Source: Massilia sp. WG5 (lineage in GTDB: Bacteria > Pseudomonadota > Gammaproteobacteria > Burkholderiales > Burkholderiaceae_D). Taken from it: a stretch of DNA of 64,000 nt. The notes beneath the pieces were generated by a model, which saw nothing but the letters and a program-made list of their open reading frames with translations, ran no database searches and was not told the origin of the DNA. The position numbers and the translations under genes are program-made. The stretch's first letter is position 1. Each line of letters begins with the position of its first letter. This document shows positions 47,394 through 59,686 of this stretch, in pieces. The stretch spans positions 1 to 64,000 of the forward strand of contig NZ_CP012640.2 in NCBI RefSeq assembly GCF_001412595.2, in the 5' to 3' direction.

Positions 47394-48059
47394 ATGACAA
47401 CTCGTTATCTCATCGCTGCAGCCCTGATGGCCAGCGCTTGCGCTGCCCATGCGGACGTCGTTCCGACGAGCCAGGGCGGCGTCATCAACGGCAGTGACGT
47501 CTTGGTGCAGGCCCTGTACGAAAAGGTAAGCGCCAGCATCGGCAGCGATATGAAAGTTTCCCTGAAAAAGGGCGCTGATGGTGTCTACGTGACAGGTCTG
47601 AGCACGGCCAAGGCGGCCGCTTTGGCAGGTGACGGCATGTCCGTCATCGGCACACCGGATGGCTTCAAGATCGTCGACAACTCGTCCGTCAACAGCACTG
47701 TCGGGGGCGGCGCCAACGTGTCGTTGCCTATGGGAAGTGTCCCTGGGCCTAGCACCAACGCTGGCTCTCCCGCTGGGTCGAACTCGGGTTCGCCCGGCGG
47801 GTCGAACTCCGGCGTCGGCCTTGGCAGCGGTCCCGGCAACATGGGAAATGGTAATAGCAACGGCAACGGCAACGGCAACGGCAACGTCGGCGACATCGGC
47901 AATGGCAACGGCACCGGCAACGCCGGCGACATGGGCAGCGGCAGCGGCAGCGACAGCGGCCAGGGCCAGGCTGCAGCCGTCCCGGAACCGTCGACCATCG
48001 CGCTGATGCTGGCCGGTATGCTGGGCGTCGCCGGCCTCGGCCGTCGTCGCGCACGCTGA
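47394..48059 (+). CDS. Gly/Asn-rich PEP-CTERM protein
   Basis: A 221-aa protein. The signal peptide ends at AAHA (about 20). Residues 20-115 form a small domain (DVLVQALYEKVSASIGSDMK). A long Gly/Asn/Ser low-complexity part follows (120-190). The C-terminal VPEPSTIALMLAGMLGVAGL followed by GRRRAR is a PEP-CTERM signal. Such repeats are typical of surface or matrix proteins anchored via exosortase. GCAAGGAGCG precedes the ATG. Confidence 0.85.
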   Translation: MTTRYLIAAALMASACAAHADVVPTSQGGVINGSDVLVQALYEKVSASIGSDMKVSLKKGADGVYVTGLSTAKAAALAGDGMSVIGTPDGFKIVDNSSVNSTVGGGANVSLPMGSVPGPSTNAGSPAGSNSGSPGGSNSGVGLGSGPGNMGNGNSNGNGNGNGNVGDIGNGNGTGNAGDMGSGSGSDSGQGQAAAVPEPSTIALMLAGMLGVAGLGRRRAR

Positions 48060-48084
48060 TCCACAGGCAGTACGGCATCACCAC

Positions 48085-48112
48085 AAAGCGGGCTTCGGCC
48101 CGCTTTTTTTTC
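48085..48112 (+). terminator. terminator after the second PEP-CTERM gene
   Basis: AAAGCGGGC-TTCG-GCCCGCTTT followed by more T residues. Confidence 0.9.
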
Positions 48113-48193
48113 GTCTACTTTTTCAGGTACAATCTTTGGAACGGTCGTGCTTTTTCCCGTGCGCCAAGAACAAGAGATAACAGGAGACACTGA

Positions 48194-49384
48194 ATGGACC
48201 TGAACTATACAAGCGAAGACCTGGCCTTCCGCGACCAGGTGCGCGCCTTCCTGGAGGCCGAGCTGCCGTCCGAGCTGCAGCACAAGGTGCTCAACCACCT
48301 GCGCCTCGGCAAGGAGGACTACGTCCGCTGGCACAAGATCCTGGCGCGCCAGGGCTGGGTCGCGCCGGGCTGGCCGGCGCAGTACGGCGGACCGGGCTGG
48401 ACCCCGGCGCAGCGCCACATCTTCGAGGAAGAATGCGCGCGCGCCGGCACGCCGCCGATCATGCCTTTCGGCGTGAACATGGTGGCGCCCGTGATCATGG
48501 CCTTCGGCAGCGAGGAGCAGAAGGCATATTACCTGCCGCGCATCCTGTCCTGCGAAGACTGGTGGTGCCAAGGGTATTCGGAGCCGGGCGCGGGCTCGGA
48601 CCTGGCCTCGCTGAAAACCACGGCCGTCCGGGACGGCGATCATTACATCGTCAACGGCCAGAAGACCTGGACCACGCTGGCCCAGCACGCCGACATGATC
48701 TTCTGCCTGGTGCGCACCGATCCGGGCGTGCGCAAGCAGGAGGGCATCTCCTTCCTCCTGATCGACATGCACAGCCCCGGCATCACGGTGCGGCCGATCG
48801 TCATGCTCGACGAAGACCATGAGGTGAACGAAGTCTTCTTCGACAACGTGCGCGTCCCGGCCGCCAACCTGGTCGGCCAGGAGAACCGCGGCTGGACCTA
48901 TGCCAAGTACCTGCTGGGCCACGAGCGCACCGGCATCGCCGCCGTGGGCCGTTCCAAACGCGAGCTGGCGCGCCTCAAGCGCATGGCCGGCCGCGAGCGC
49001 AAGAACGGCCGTCCGCTGATCGAGGACCCGCTGTTCGGCGCCAAGGTGGCGGCCCTGGAGATCGAACTGATGGCGCTGGAGACCACCGTGCTGCGCGTGC
49101 TGGCCCAGGCCGCCAAGGCGCCCGGTCCCGAGGCGTCCGTCCTGAAGGTGCGCGGCACCGAGATCCAGCAGGGCCTCACCGAACTGATGGTAGAAGCCGC
49201 CGGCCCGATGGCCTTGCCCTTCGACCCAGCCTACCTCGAAGGCGAGGCCGAACACAGCGTCTTCGACGACGATTTCGCCGCGCCGCTGCTGGCGCATTAC
49301 TTCAACTACCGCAAGACCTCGATCTACGGCGGGTCGAACGAGATCCAACGCAACATCATCTCCCAGATGATCCTGGGCCTGTAA
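48194..49384 (+). CDS. acyl-CoA dehydrogenase (subunit 1)
   Basis: A 396-aa FAD enzyme oxidising acyl-CoA to enoyl-CoA. Typical parts are QGYSEPGAGSDLASLKT (FAD/substrate loop), GQKTWTTLAQHAD, and C-terminal YRKTSIYGGSNEIQRNIISQ. It is the first gene of an operon with a second ACAD homologue and a MaoC hydratase, the arrangement of paired ACADs acting on unusual (steroid-like or branched) acyl-CoAs. The substrate is unknown. Confidence 0.92.
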   Translation: MDLNYTSEDLAFRDQVRAFLEAELPSELQHKVLNHLRLGKEDYVRWHKILARQGWVAPGWPAQYGGPGWTPAQRHIFEEECARAGTPPIMPFGVNMVAPVIMAFGSEEQKAYYLPRILSCEDWWCQGYSEPGAGSDLASLKTTAVRDGDHYIVNGQKTWTTLAQHADMIFCLVRTDPGVRKQEGISFLLIDMHSPGITVRPIVMLDEDHEVNEVFFDNVRVPAANLVGQENRGWTYAKYLLGHERTGIAAVGRSKRELARLKRMAGRERKNGRPLIEDPLFGAKVAALEIELMALETTVLRVLAQAAKAPGPEASVLKVRGTEIQQGLTELMVEAAGPMALPFDPAYLEGEAEHSVFDDDFAAPLLAHYFNYRKTSIYGGSNEIQRNIISQMILGL

Positions 49385-49396
49385 GGAACGGAGACC

Positions 49397-50539
49397 ATGA
49401 ATTTCGATTTCAAGGAAGAGCAGCTGCAACTGGCCGACGCCCTCAAGCGCTGGATCGCGCGCGACTACGGTTTCGAAGCGCGCCGCGAGATCGTCCGCTC
49501 GGCAAGCGGCGTGTCGGAACAGGCCTGGGCCACCATCGCCGAATTGGGCCTGACCGCGCTGCCGGTGCCGGAAGAGCAGGGTGGTTTTGCCGGCGACGCC
49601 GTCGACATGTTCGTCGTGATGCAGGAGCTGGGCCGCGGCCTGGTGGTCGAACCGTATTTCGCGACCGTGCTGGGCGCCGAGTTCCTGCGCCTGGGCGGCG
49701 GCCATGGCGCGCTGCTGGAGCGCGTCGCGACCGGCGAGCTGAAGCTGGCCTGCGCGCTCGGCGAGCGTCAGTCGCGCCACGACATGCGCGACATTGCCCT
49801 TCGTGCCGAAGCGGACGGCGAGGGCTGGCGCCTGAGCGGCGAAAAGAAAGTGGTGCTGCACGGCGCGCAGGCCGGCGTATTGGTGGTGTCGGCGCGCAGC
49901 GGCGGCGTCCAGCGCGACGAGGATGGCATCGCCCTGTTCGCGGTGCCGGCCGATGCGCCCGGTTTGCAGCTTACCGAATACCGCATGCTGGACGGCCAGC
50001 GCGCCGCCGACCTGCGCCTCGACGGCCTGCGGGTCGGACCGGAGGCCGCGATCGGCCGGCCGGGTGCCGGCTGGGACATCCTCGAAGCCGCGCTCGACTA
50101 CGGCGCCGGCCTGCTGTGCGCCGAAGCCGTGGGCGCGATGGATGCGCTGTTCGCCGCCACCCTCGACTATCTCAAGACGCGCCAGCAGTTCGGGGTCCCG
50201 ATCGGCAAGTTCCAGGCCCTGCAGCATCGCATGGCCGACATGTACATCCACCTCGAGCAGGCCCGTTCGATGGCCCTGCTGGCGGCGGTGCGCCTGCGCG
50301 GCAGCGACGCGGCGGCGCGCCGCCAGGCGGTGTCCGCGGCCAAGTACCGGGTCGGCCAGGCGGCGCGCTTCGTCGGCCAGCAGGCGGTCCAGCTGCACGG
50401 CGGCATGGGCGTCACCGACGAACTGCCGGCCGCGCATTACTTCAAGCGTTTGAGCACGATCGAACTGAGCCTCGGCGATGCCGACCACCACCTGGCGCGC
50501 TTCATGGCGCAGCCTGGCTTCACGGGAGCCGCAGCATGA
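49397..50539 (+). CDS. acyl-CoA dehydrogenase homologue (subunit 2)
   Basis: A 380-aa divergent ACAD: DFKEEQLQLADALKRWIARD, a TRQQFGVPIGKFQALQHRMA motif and QLHGGMGVTDELPAAHYFKR. The FAD loop is degenerate compared with the upstream gene, as in the partner subunit of heterotetrameric ACADs. It starts 12 bases after the first subunit and overlaps maoC-like by four bases. Confidence 0.88.
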   Translation: MNFDFKEEQLQLADALKRWIARDYGFEARREIVRSASGVSEQAWATIAELGLTALPVPEEQGGFAGDAVDMFVVMQELGRGLVVEPYFATVLGAEFLRLGGGHGALLERVATGELKLACALGERQSRHDMRDIALRAEADGEGWRLSGEKKVVLHGAQAGVLVVSARSGGVQRDEDGIALFAVPADAPGLQLTEYRMLDGQRAADLRLDGLRVGPEAAIGRPGAGWDILEAALDYGAGLLCAEAVGAMDALFAATLDYLKTRQQFGVPIGKFQALQHRMADMYIHLEQARSMALLAAVRLRGSDAAARRQAVSAAKYRVGQAARFVGQQAVQLHGGMGVTDELPAAHYFKRLSTIELSLGDADHHLARFMAQPGFTGAAA

Positions 50540-50991
50540 GCCTTGAATGGTATTTCGAAGACTTCTTTGCGGGCCAGGAGATCGATCTCGGCACCTGCAA
50601 CGTCACCGAAGACGAGATCATCGACTTCGCGACCCGCTTCGACCCGCAGCCCTTCCACGTCGACCGCGAGGCGGCGGCGCAGTCGATCTACGGCGGCGTG
50701 ATCGCCAGCGGCTGGCACACCTGCAGCATGATGATGCGGCTGGTGGTCGACGGACTGATGGCGAAGTCTTCCAGCATGGGCTCGCCCGGCCTGGACGGCG
50801 TGCGCTGGCTGGCGCCGGTGCGCGCCGGCGACACCCTGAACGTGCGCTACCAGACCACCCAGGTCAAGGCCTCGAATTCGAAGCCCGATCGTGGCGTGGT
50901 GTGGTCGAAGTGGGTGGCCGTCAACCAGCACGGCGAGACCGTCTGCACCGTCGAAGGCATGGGGATGTTCAGGCGTCGCGCCTTGCCCTGA
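50536..50991 (+). CDS. MaoC-like enoyl-CoA hydratase
   Basis: A 151-aa hotdog-fold protein. The catalytic hydratase signature is FATRFDPQPFHVDREAA (Asp/His) with YGGVIASGWHT. It hydrates the enoyl-CoA made by the two ACADs. ATG overlaps the upstream stop (ATGA). It ends nine bases from the convergent diguanylate cyclase gene, with no obvious terminator. Confidence 0.9.
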   Translation: MSLEWYFEDFFAGQEIDLGTCNVTEDEIIDFATRFDPQPFHVDREAAAQSIYGGVIASGWHTCSMMMRLVVDGLMAKSSSMGSPGLDGVRWLAPVRAGDTLNVRYQTTQVKASNSKPDRGVVWSKWVAVNQHGETVCTVEGMGMFRRRALP

Positions 50992-50999
50992 GCGCTCTG

Positions 51000-51932
51000 C
51001 TAGACGCTTTTTGAGCCGGCGGCGAGGCGGTAGCAGTTGCGCCCGCCCGCCTTGGCCTGGTACAGCAGGGCGTCGGCCGCCTGGACCAGGTCCACGGGCT
51101 TGTGCTGGTCGCCCGGCACCAGCGAGGCGATGCCGATGCTGACCGTCAGGCGCTGGCTGGTGGGCGAGGCGGCGTGCGGCAGGTCCAGCATCTCGAGTTC
51201 GTGCATCAGGCGCCGCGCGACGCCGGTGGCGCCCTGTTCGTCGAGCTGGGGCAGCAGGATCGTGAATTCCTCGCCGCCGTAGCGCGCCACCAGGTCCTGG
51301 CTGCGGGCGGCGGCGCGCCGCATCGCGCCGGCCACCTGGACCAGCGTGCCGTCGCCGGCCGGGTGGCCGTAATGGTCGTTGTACAGCTTGAAGTGGTCGA
51401 TGTCGACCATCAGCAGCGACACCGGCAACCGGGAGCGTCCGCAGCGCCGCCATTCCATCTCGAGGCGCTCGTCGAAGGCGCGGCGGTTCGCGACCCCGGT
51501 CAGGGAATCGGTCAGGATCAGGGCGCGCAGGGCGTCGCGCTGGCGCTTCACGGTCAGCTGGGTGCGCACCCGTGCGCGCACCACCGCGGCGTTGACCGGC
51601 TTGCTGATGAAGTCGGCCGCGCCGGCGCCGAGGGCGCGGGTCTCGTCCTCGGGCGAGCTGAGCGCGGTGACGAAGATGACCGGGATGTCGCTGGTCTCGG
51701 CGCCCGCGAACAGCTCGCGGCACACGGCGTAGCCGTCCATGCCCGGCATGACGGCGTCCAGCAGGATCAGGTCGGGATGCTGGGTGCGGGCGATCTCGAG
51801 CGCGCGCGGGCCATCCATCGCGAACAGCACTTCATGCTCGTCCTGCAGGGCGGCGTGCAGGATCTGGATGTTTTCCATCGCGTCGTCGACCACCAGGATG
51901 CGGCCATTGTCGGCCATATCGGTCCAGCTCAT
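51000..51932 (-). CDS. response-regulator diguanylate cyclase
   Basis: A 310-aa protein: receiver domain 11-125 with Asp59 ([13 protein letters not shown]) and Lys111, then a GGDEF domain with GGEEF at 219-223. An RxxD inhibitory site (RSQD, 210-213) lies five residues before it, so c-di-GMP product inhibition is expected. Overlaps the hybrid kinase stop by four bases, making it the likely output of that kinase. Confidence 0.93.
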   Translation of the reverse strand: MSWTDMADNGRILVVDDAMENIQILHAALQDEHEVLFAMDGPRALEIARTQHPDLILLDAVMPGMDGYAVCRELFAGAETSDIPVIFVTALSSPEDETRALGAGAADFISKPVNAAVVRARVRTQLTVKRQRDALRALILTDSLTGVANRRAFDERLEMEWRRCGRSRLPVSLLMVDIDHFKLYNDHYGHPAGDGTLVQVAGAMRRAAARSQDLVARYGGEEFTILLPQLDEQGATGVARRLMHELEMLDLPHAASPTSQRLTVSIGIASLVPGDQHKPVDLVQAADALLYQAKAGGRNCYRLAAGSKSV

Positions 51933-54900
51933 CCATCCTCCTTGTTTCCCAGGTTCGCGACGATCTCTCCCACCAGGCCGGCCGCCGCCTCGAAACGCAG
52001 CGTGGCGACCGCCTCCGCCAGCGGCGCCACTGCTGCCGGGGCCAGGCGGGCGAGGGCAGGGCGCAGCGATTCGAACTGCGCCATGGCCTTCATGTTGTTA
52101 TTCTGTAGCAAATCGCGTAAATGCGCCAACGCGTCCTGGAGCGAGGGCTGTTCAATTTCACCCTCGGCAAGATCGCCCGGCGGCGCCTCGGCGGGGACCT
52201 CGGCCGGCAGCTCGCGCGCCGCCTCGAGCACGGTCGCCAGCGCGGATTCCAGCCGCGCCAGGCGCAAGGCCAGCGCCGACTCGTCCTCGCCCCGCAGTGC
52301 CTGCTCGAGCGCGAGGGATTGGCTGGCGACTTCGGTGGCGCCGAGATTGGCTGCGACCCCGCGCAGGCGGTGCATCAGCTGGCCGGCGCCCGTCCGGTCG
52401 CCGCTCGCCAGCAGGCCGCGCACCTCGTGCACCACGCCGCCCTGCGAACGCTCGAAGCGCCGGAGCACGGTGGCGAAGCCGGCGAAACTGCCGCCGAAGC
52501 GCGGCAGGGCGGCTTTCAGGTCGATCCCTGGCAAGAAGGCCGGCAGCAGTTCCGGCGCCGGCGCTTCGCCGGCCTGTTGTTCGTGGCCGGCCTCGCCGCG
52601 TCCCGTCAGGCGGCGCAGTACGCTCACCAGCTCGTCGACGTCGATCGGCTTGGCGAGGTAGCCGTCCATGCCGGCCTGCAGCGCGCGCCGGCGGTCCGCT
52701 TCCATCGCATTCGCGGTCATCGCCAGGATCGGCAGGTCGGCGTAGCCCATCGCGCGGATCGCGCCGGTGGCCTCGAAACCGTCCATCACCGGCATCTGCA
52801 GGTCCATCAGCACGGCGTCGAAGTGGCGGGTGCCGTCGGCCAGCATGCTGACCGCGAGCTGGCCATTGCCCGCGAAGTCGACGCTGGCGCCGGCATGCAC
52901 CAGCACATAGTTGGCCACTTCCTGGTTCAGCAGGTTGTCTTCGACCACCAGCACGCGCAGGCCTGCGAGGCGGCCGCCGAGCGGCGCGGCGGACGGCTGC
53001 GCGGCAGGGGCCCCGCCTTCCGACAGGGCCGCCAGCGTGTCGAGCAGCGCGCCCGGCGTGAAGGGCTTGGCGAGCACCGCATCGACGCGCAGGTCGGCCG
53101 CCAGCGTATCCAGGCGCTCGCGTTCCGGATCGGCTGCCAGCAGGGCGCAGCGCGGCATCGGGATGGCCCGGTCGGCGCGCGCGAAGGCCAGCACCGAGGC
53201 GCCGTCGAGGTCGGGCATCGCGCTGTCGATGAAGGCCAGCTCGTAGCGCCGCGCGCCGCGCAGCAGGGCCAGGGCCTCGGCGCCGGTGCCGGCGCGGTCC
53301 ACCTGCCAGCCCAGGCCTTCGAGCGCGCGGGCCAGGGCCTCGCGGCTGCTGGTGTTGTCGTCGGCCACCAGCACGCTGCCGTCCGCCGCCGCGTCAGGAA
53401 GTGGCGGCGGCGCGCCGGCATCCAGCCCGAACCAGGCCGAGAAGCGGAAGCAGGCGCCTTCCCCGAGCGCGCTGTCGACGCCCAGCTCGCCGCCCATCAG
53501 GGCCACCAGGCGGCGGCTGATCGCCAGGCCCAGGCCGGTGCCGCCATACTTGCGGCTGGTCGAGCTGTCGGCCTGCGAGAAGGCTTCGAACATGCGCTGC
53601 TGCTGTTCGGGCGCGATGCCGATGCCGGTGTCGCGCACCGCAAAGGCGAGCTCGACGCGATCGTCTTCCCGGCTTTTCGTCTCGATCGACAGCACCACCT
53701 CGCCGCGCTCGGTGAACTTGATCGCGTTCCCGACCAGGTTCAGCAGCACCTGCTGCAGGCGGGTCGGATCGCCCAGCAGGCGCGCCGGCACGCCGGGCGC
53801 CACCGCGAACACCGGCTCGATCCCCTTGTGCCAGGCGCCGGCGGCGCCCAGCACGCCGACGCTGGCGAGCACGTCGTCGATGCGGAACAGGGTGTGTTCG
53901 AGCGCCAGCTGGCCGGCTTCCACCTTCGAGTAGTCGAGCACGTCGTTCAGCATCGACAGCAGCGACCGGGCCGCAATCTGCATGCGCGTCACGTAGGCCC
54001 GTTCGCGCCGCTCCAGCTTTGCTTCCTCGAGCAGGCGCGCCAGGCCGATGATGGCGTTCATCGGGGTGCGGATCTCGTGGCTCATGTTTGCCAGGAACTC
54101 GCCCTTGGCGCTGCTGGCCGCCTCGGCCGCGTGCAGGGCGTCCTCGAGGCGCGACTGGGTGCGTTTCAGTTCCGTCACGTTCGAGTGCAGCATGTAGAAG
54201 CCGCGCACCCGGCCGTCGGCGTCGAAGTCGGGGATATAGCTGCCCCAGGCCTGGATCACTTCATCGCTCCCCTTGCGCTGGAGCTGGCGCTCGAAGAACT
54301 GCGGCTCGCCGGCCAGCACGCCCTCGACATGGGGCATGACCTGGGTCATCTGGCCCTCGTCCATCAGTTCCCAGGCGGTATGGCCGATTACCGCGCTCGC
54401 CGGCCGGCCCAGCCAGTCGAGGTAGGGGCGGTTCGCGAACTGGCAGCGCAGCTCGGCGTCCCAGTAGCCGACCAGGGCCGGCAGGTGGTCGGTCACGGTG
54501 CGGATCATGCGTTCGCTCTGTTCCAGGCGCTGGCTGGCGGCACGCAGGGCGGCGTCGGTCTGCACCCGCACCGTGATGTCGCGCACGGTGCCGTGCAGGA
54601 TGCCCTTGCCGCCGATGTCGACGCTGTTGAGCAGGACGTCGGCATGGAACTGGCTGCCGTCGTGGCGCATGTGGATCCATTCGAACTGGCAGGTGCCGGT
54701 GTCGATGGCGCGCCGCATGTATTCGTGCGCCAGCAGGTCGGAGCGGCGTCCGTCGGGCTGGAACTCGGGCGAAACGCTGGCCGGCGACAACTGCAGCAGT
54801 TCGTCGAGGTCGGCGCAGCCGAACAGTTTGACGGCGGCCTGGTTGGCGCTGACGAAGCCGGCGCCGAGGGCGATCAGCACATGGGCGTCGGCCGCGCCCT

Positions 54901-56425
54901 CGAACAGGGTGCGGAACAAGGCTTCGTTGTCGCGGTTGCGCTCTTCCTGGCGCTTGCGCTCGGTGATGTCGAGCACCACGGCATTGATGCCGACCAGTTC
55001 GTGCTCCGGGCCATGCACCGGGTAGTAGCTGCAGATCCAGTGGCGGATCGTGCCCGGTTCGGCCGGCGACTCGCCGCTGTCCTCGACTTCGATCAGCGGG
55101 CGCCCGCTGGCCAGCACGCGGCGGTAGGGCTCCTCGATCGCCACGCCGCGCTCGCCCAGCAGCTCGGGCAGGGTGCGGCCGATATGGCTGGCGGCCGGGA
55201 TCGCGTTCACCGCCGCCAGGTAGTCGTTGATCATGATGATGCGCAGGCCGCGGTCGAGGAAGGCCAGGCCGACCGGCGCGCTGGCGTACACCGTCGCCAG
55301 CAGGGCGCTGGAGCGCTGCAGCTCGTTGGTGCGCTCCGCCACCAGGGCTTCCAGGCGGTGACGGTATTGCAGCAGGTCGCCTTCGACCTTGCGCAGCGCC
55401 CGCCCGACCGCGGCCGCCTCCTTGATGCGCAGCGCGGGAATCATCAGCGGCTGGCCGCGCCCGAGGGCCGCGGCCGGCTCGGTCAGGGCGCGCACGTCGC
55501 GCGCGATCGAGCCGCCGATGACCCAGGCCAGCAGCACGCTGATGCCGAGCAGGGCGCCGATGCCGGCCAGGGTCGCGCCGGGGGAGCGCCCGAGCAGGTC
55601 GCGCGCGGCATAGCGCGGGAAGGCGATCGCGACGGTCCAGCCATGCATCGGGGTGCTGGCGTAGGCGGCGTTGACGGTCTCGCCGTCGGGCCGGGCAAGG
55701 GTGATCTTGCCGCTCGGGCTGCGCAGCAGCGCCGCCCGCAGCTCGGGCGGCACCGGCGAGCCGATCCCGTGCACGCGGTCGCCGCTGCGCGCCACCAGCA
55801 GGCCGTGGTTGTCGTAGACCTGGGCGACCCAGTGTTCTGGCAGCTGCTGGCCGGCGAGCAGTTCGGCGATCCGGCGCGGGCGCTGCTCGACCGACAGCGC
55901 ATACGCCACCTTGCCGTCGCGCCAGACCGGCACCGCGATCGAGATCACCCAGGGCTGCGACGGGCTGCCGCGGTGCAGGCCGGAGGTGACCACGTCGCCG
56001 CTCTGGAACACGCGCCGGACGTCGGCTTCGTTGCCGCTCGAACTCAGCGGCGCGCCCCAGGCATGCCGGGTGTCGAGCAGGTCGCCGCCGTCCTCGCCGC
56101 TGAGCACGAATGCAAAGGCGGGGAATTCCGGACGCAGCAGGCCGCGCGCGGCGGCGTGGAAGGTGGCGAGGTCGCCGGCGGCCAGGCTGGGCTGGCCGGC
56201 GAGGGCGCGCGCGGCGGTTTCGCCGTTGTCGAGGTCACGGTCGACGGCCGCCGCCAGGGCGCGCGCGATCATCTGCGCATCCTGCGACACGTGCTGGGCC
56301 TCGCGGCGCTCGGCGTCGCCCGCGAACGCGAAATAGCCGAGCAGGATCGGCAGCGCGCAGGCGAACACCAGGGTGATCAGCCGCGACCGGATCGAGGGAT
56401 GGAAACCTTGTTGGAACAACAGCAC
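51929..56425 (-). CDS. hybrid sensor histidine kinase with two receivers and Hpt
   Basis: A 1498-aa inner-membrane kinase. TM1 is about 16-35, a periplasmic dCache-like sensor 40-280, TM2 286-305, and a HAMP-like linker to 365. Three PAS domains follow (about 372-490, 500-622, 640-755). HisKA has His783 ([12 protein letters not shown]), then HATPase, a receiver (about 1025-1145), a second receiver (about 1160-1285, [13 protein letters not shown]) and an Hpt domain ([12 protein letters not shown]). Coupled by ATGA to the diguanylate cyclase. It probably steers c-di-GMP output. Confidence 0.92.
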   Translation of the reverse strand: MLLFQQGFHPSIRSRLITLVFACALPILLGYFAFAGDAERREAQHVSQDAQMIARALAAAVDRDLDNGETAARALAGQPSLAAGDLATFHAAARGLLRPEFPAFAFVLSGEDGGDLLDTRHAWGAPLSSSGNEADVRRVFQSGDVVTSGLHRGSPSQPWVISIAVPVWRDGKVAYALSVEQRPRRIAELLAGQQLPEHWVAQVYDNHGLLVARSGDRVHGIGSPVPPELRAALLRSPSGKITLARPDGETVNAAYASTPMHGWTVAIAFPRYAARDLLGRSPGATLAGIGALLGISVLLAWVIGGSIARDVRALTEPAAALGRGQPLMIPALRIKEAAAVGRALRKVEGDLLQYRHRLEALVAERTNELQRSSALLATVYASAPVGLAFLDRGLRIIMINDYLAAVNAIPAASHIGRTLPELLGERGVAIEEPYRRVLASGRPLIEVEDSGESPAEPGTIRHWICSYYPVHGPEHELVGINAVVLDITERKRQEERNRDNEALFRTLFEGAADAHVLIALGAGFVSANQAAVKLFGCADLDELLQLSPASVSPEFQPDGRRSDLLAHEYMRRAIDTGTCQFEWIHMRHDGSQFHADVLLNSVDIGGKGILHGTVRDITVRVQTDAALRAASQRLEQSERMIRTVTDHLPALVGYWDAELRCQFANRPYLDWLGRPASAVIGHTAWELMDEGQMTQVMPHVEGVLAGEPQFFERQLQRKGSDEVIQAWGSYIPDFDADGRVRGFYMLHSNVTELKRTQSRLEDALHAAEAASSAKGEFLANMSHEIRTPMNAIIGLARLLEEAKLERRERAYVTRMQIAARSLLSMLNDVLDYSKVEAGQLALEHTLFRIDDVLASVGVLGAAGAWHKGIEPVFAVAPGVPARLLGDPTRLQQVLLNLVGNAIKFTERGEVVLSIETKSREDDRVELAFAVRDTGIGIAPEQQQRMFEAFSQADSSTSRKYGGTGLGLAISRRLVALMGGELGVDSALGEGACFRFSAWFGLDAGAPPPLPDAAADGSVLVADDNTSSREALARALEGLGWQVDRAGTGAEALALLRGARRYELAFIDSAMPDLDGASVLAFARADRAIPMPRCALLAADPERERLDTLAADLRVDAVLAKPFTPGALLDTLAALSEGGAPAAQPSAAPLGGRLAGLRVLVVEDNLLNQEVANYVLVHAGASVDFAGNGQLAVSMLADGTRHFDAVLMDLQMPVMDGFEATGAIRAMGYADLPILAMTANAMEADRRRALQAGMDGYLAKPIDVDELVSVLRRLTGRGEAGHEQQAGEAPAPELLPAFLPGIDLKAALPRFGGSFAGFATVLRRFERSQGGVVHEVRGLLASGDRTGAGQLMHRLRGVAANLGATEVASQSLALEQALRGEDESALALRLARLESALATVLEAARELPAEVPAEAPPGDLAEGEIEQPSLQDALAHLRDLLQNNNMKAMAQFESLRPALARLAPAAVAPLAEAVATLRFEAAAGLVGEIVANLGNKEDG

Positions 56426-56503
56426 TGCAAGCTCCGCTTACGCGCGGAGCCCATGCGCCGCCAGCGTGATGTTACTTGAGGCGGCGTTTCAATGCCATGC
56501 GGT

Positions 56504-57721
<1,218 letters not shown>

Positions 57722-57812
57722 CGATCACTCCTTGAAGTATCGGCTTCCCGGGAAACCGTAGCGAGCATCGCAGGCCGAGCCTGCAACGCGCAGCAGGTTT
57801 ATCGAGAAGCCA

Positions 57813-58871
57813 TCAGCGTTGGGTAAACTGCCAGGCCATCTCGGCCATGGGACGGGCGGCCTTGCCGTTCTCGAGCGCCTGGGCGCTCGACGCGGTGCCG
57901 TCGACATAGCGCTTCATGATGCCCTGCATGATGCCGGCCAGGCGGAACAGGTTGTAGGCGAGGTAGAAGTCGAAATCCTCGGGCCGGATCGTGCGCCCGG
58001 TGCGGCGGCTGTAGGCGGCGATGTAGGCATCCTGGTCCGGGATGCCCAGCGCCTGCAGGTCGAGCCCGGCGATGCCGCGGAATTTGCCGGGCGGGATATG
58101 CCAGCTCAGACAGTGGTAGGAGAAATCGGCGGCAGGATGGCCGAGCGTCGACAGTTCCCAGTCCAGCACCGCAAGGATGCGCGGCTCGGTCGGGTGGAAG
58201 ATCATGTTGTCGAGGCGGTAGTCGCCGTGCACGATGGCGGTCTCGTCCCCGGGCGGGATGTGCCGGGGCAGCCAGTCGATCAGCTTGTCCATCGCCTCGA
58301 TCGTCTCGGTTTGCGAAGCCTGGTACTGCCTGGTCCAGCGTTCGATCTGGCGCGCGAAATAATTGCCGGGCTTGCCGTAGTCGGCCAGGCCGATGGCAGC
58401 ATAGTCGATCGTGTGCAGCTGCGCGATCACGCGGTTCAGTTCGTCGTAGATGGCGGCCCGTTCCTCGCGCGTCATGCCGGGCAGGGACTGGTCCCACAAC
58501 ACCCGGCCCTCGACGTATTCCATCACGAAGAAGGCGCGCCCGATCACGGACTCGTCCAGGCACAGCGCGTACTGGCGCGCGACCGGGAAGCCGGCCTTGT
58601 GCAGGGCATCCATCACGCGGAACTCGCGGTCGATCGCGTGGGCCGATGGCAGCAGCTTGGCGGCCGGGCCGGGCTTGGTCCTTAAAACGTAGTGGCGACC
58701 TTGAACGGACAGCCTGAAGGTCGGGTTGGATTGCCCGCCCTTGAACTGTTCCACGGCCGGTGCGCCGCCGGGGTAGCCGTCGACATGCTGCTGCAGCCAG
58801 GCGCCCAGCGCTTCGGTGTCGAAGCGCTGGCGCTCGGATACGGGCTTGGTGCCGATCATTTCTTCGAACAT
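57813..58871 (-). CDS. aminoglycoside-phosphotransferase-like kinase (ACAD10/11 N-terminal type)
   Basis: A 352-aa APH/ChoK-fold kinase: GGQSNPTFRL nucleotide loop, YVLRTKP lysine strand, catalytic HGDYRLDN (Brenner motif), and metal-binding VLDWELSTLGHP. It lies 91 bases upstream of the ACAD gene in the same direction. Inferred to phosphorylate a hydroxyacyl-CoA for the dehydrogenase. It is not an antibiotic-resistance gene by context. Confidence 0.88.
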   Translation of the reverse strand: MFEEMIGTKPVSERQRFDTEALGAWLQQHVDGYPGGAPAVEQFKGGQSNPTFRLSVQGRHYVLRTKPGPAAKLLPSAHAIDREFRVMDALHKAGFPVARQYALCLDESVIGRAFFVMEYVEGRVLWDQSLPGMTREERAAIYDELNRVIAQLHTIDYAAIGLADYGKPGNYFARQIERWTRQYQASQTETIEAMDKLIDWLPRHIPPGDETAIVHGDYRLDNMIFHPTEPRILAVLDWELSTLGHPAADFSYHCLSWHIPPGKFRGIAGLDLQALGIPDQDAYIAAYSRRTGRTIRPEDFDFYLAYNLFRLAGIMQGIMKRYVDGTASSAQALENGKAARPMAEMAWQFTQR

Positions 58872-58894
58872 CCTTTGTCTCCTCCAGGAACGTC

Positions 58895-58914
58895 GTTCCC
58901 GCGAAGGCGGGAAC
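58895..58914. repeat. REP-like palindrome
   Basis: GTTCCCGC-gaag-GCGGGAAC with flanking CCAGG and a T-run. This short palindrome type is dispersed in many betaproteobacterial intergenic regions. Here it lies between two minus-strand genes. Confidence 0.65.
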
Positions 58915-58968
58915 CCAGGTTTTTCTTATCAGGCAATCATAGCGCATCTGCGAACGAACGTGCTTTTT

Positions 58969-59664
58969 TCAGCGCGACTTGCGGTACTGTTCGAACAGCA
59001 GTTCCATGGTCGTCGCCCGCGCGCCCGGCTGCAGCGGATCGGGCGGGCTGTGGTTCACGCAGCGCACGACCCAGTCGCGTTCATCGTCGCCGACGTCGAG
59101 GGCATTGATGCATCCCGGCGCCTGCGCCAGGCCGCCCAGGAACAGGCGCTGCCCGGTGAGGGCGAGCGACAGGATCGCGCAGTTGACGCCGCCGTGCAGC
59201 ACCAGCAGGACCGTATCCCAGCCTGCGTTCGCGCGCAGGCGTGCGATGGCGGGATGGACGCGGTCCATCAGTTCGCCCACCGATTCCCCGCCCAGGAAGC
59301 GCTGCCCGGCCGGCACCAGGCCTTCGAAGGCGCCGGTAAAGGCGCGCCTGAGTTCCGCTGTCGGGATCGTCGACAGGCGGCCGCCGCGGATCTCTTCCAG
59401 CTCCGGCCAGGCCTCGGGCGCGATCGCCTGGCCGGTGACGGCCAGCACCCGCGCGGCGGTCTCCACGGTGCGCGGCAGGCCGGAGACGATCACGCGGTCG
59501 AAACGCACGCCGGCGGCGGCGAAGGCATGGCCGGCGGCATCGGCCTGGGCGCGACCATCCCCGTTGAGCGCGACGGTTTCGGGCAGGCTGGGTTTGCCCG
59601 CCTCATCGAAGTAGGTGACGCTGCCATGGCGCATCAAAAAAATGCGGCGGCGACTTGTTGTCAT
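58969..59664 (-). CDS. histidine phosphatase (phosphoglycerate mutase-like)
   Basis: A 231-aa enzyme with the phospho-acceptor motif LMRHGS (Arg12-His13-Gly14), a GLPRTVETAA motif and catalytic-type HGG near residue 160. ATG 59664 is chosen for GGAGAC upstream. The TTG at 59685 would lie in the inverted-repeat element. It is a small phosphatase of the RHG superfamily and the substrate is unknown. Confidence 0.85.
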   Translation of the reverse strand: MTTSRRRIFLMRHGSVTYFDEAGKPSLPETVALNGDGRAQADAAGHAFAAAGVRFDRVIVSGLPRTVETAARVLAVTGQAIAPEAWPELEEIRGGRLSTIPTAELRRAFTGAFEGLVPAGQRFLGGESVGELMDRVHPAIARLRANAGWDTVLLVLHGGVNCAILSLALTGQRLFLGGLAQAPGCINALDVGDDERDWVVRCVNHSPPDPLQPGARATTMELLFEQYRKSR

Positions 59665-59686
59665 TTCGTCTCCATATGCGTTCAAA

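Noticed and set aside
47585..50491. 968-codon minus-strand frame opposite PEP-CTERM and ACAD genes
   Set aside because: Spans a strong terminator and two real genes; low-complexity translation.
52121..56479. 1452-codon open frame on the plus strand opposite the hybrid kinase
   Set aside because: It mirrors the real gene in high-GC DNA; composition is His/Arg/Gln-rich without any domain, while the minus frame shows clear kinase domains.
57813..58871. Kinase as aminoglycoside resistance gene
   Set aside because: The APH fold is shared, but adjacency to an ACAD10/11-type dehydrogenase and the sequence pattern point to acyl metabolism.
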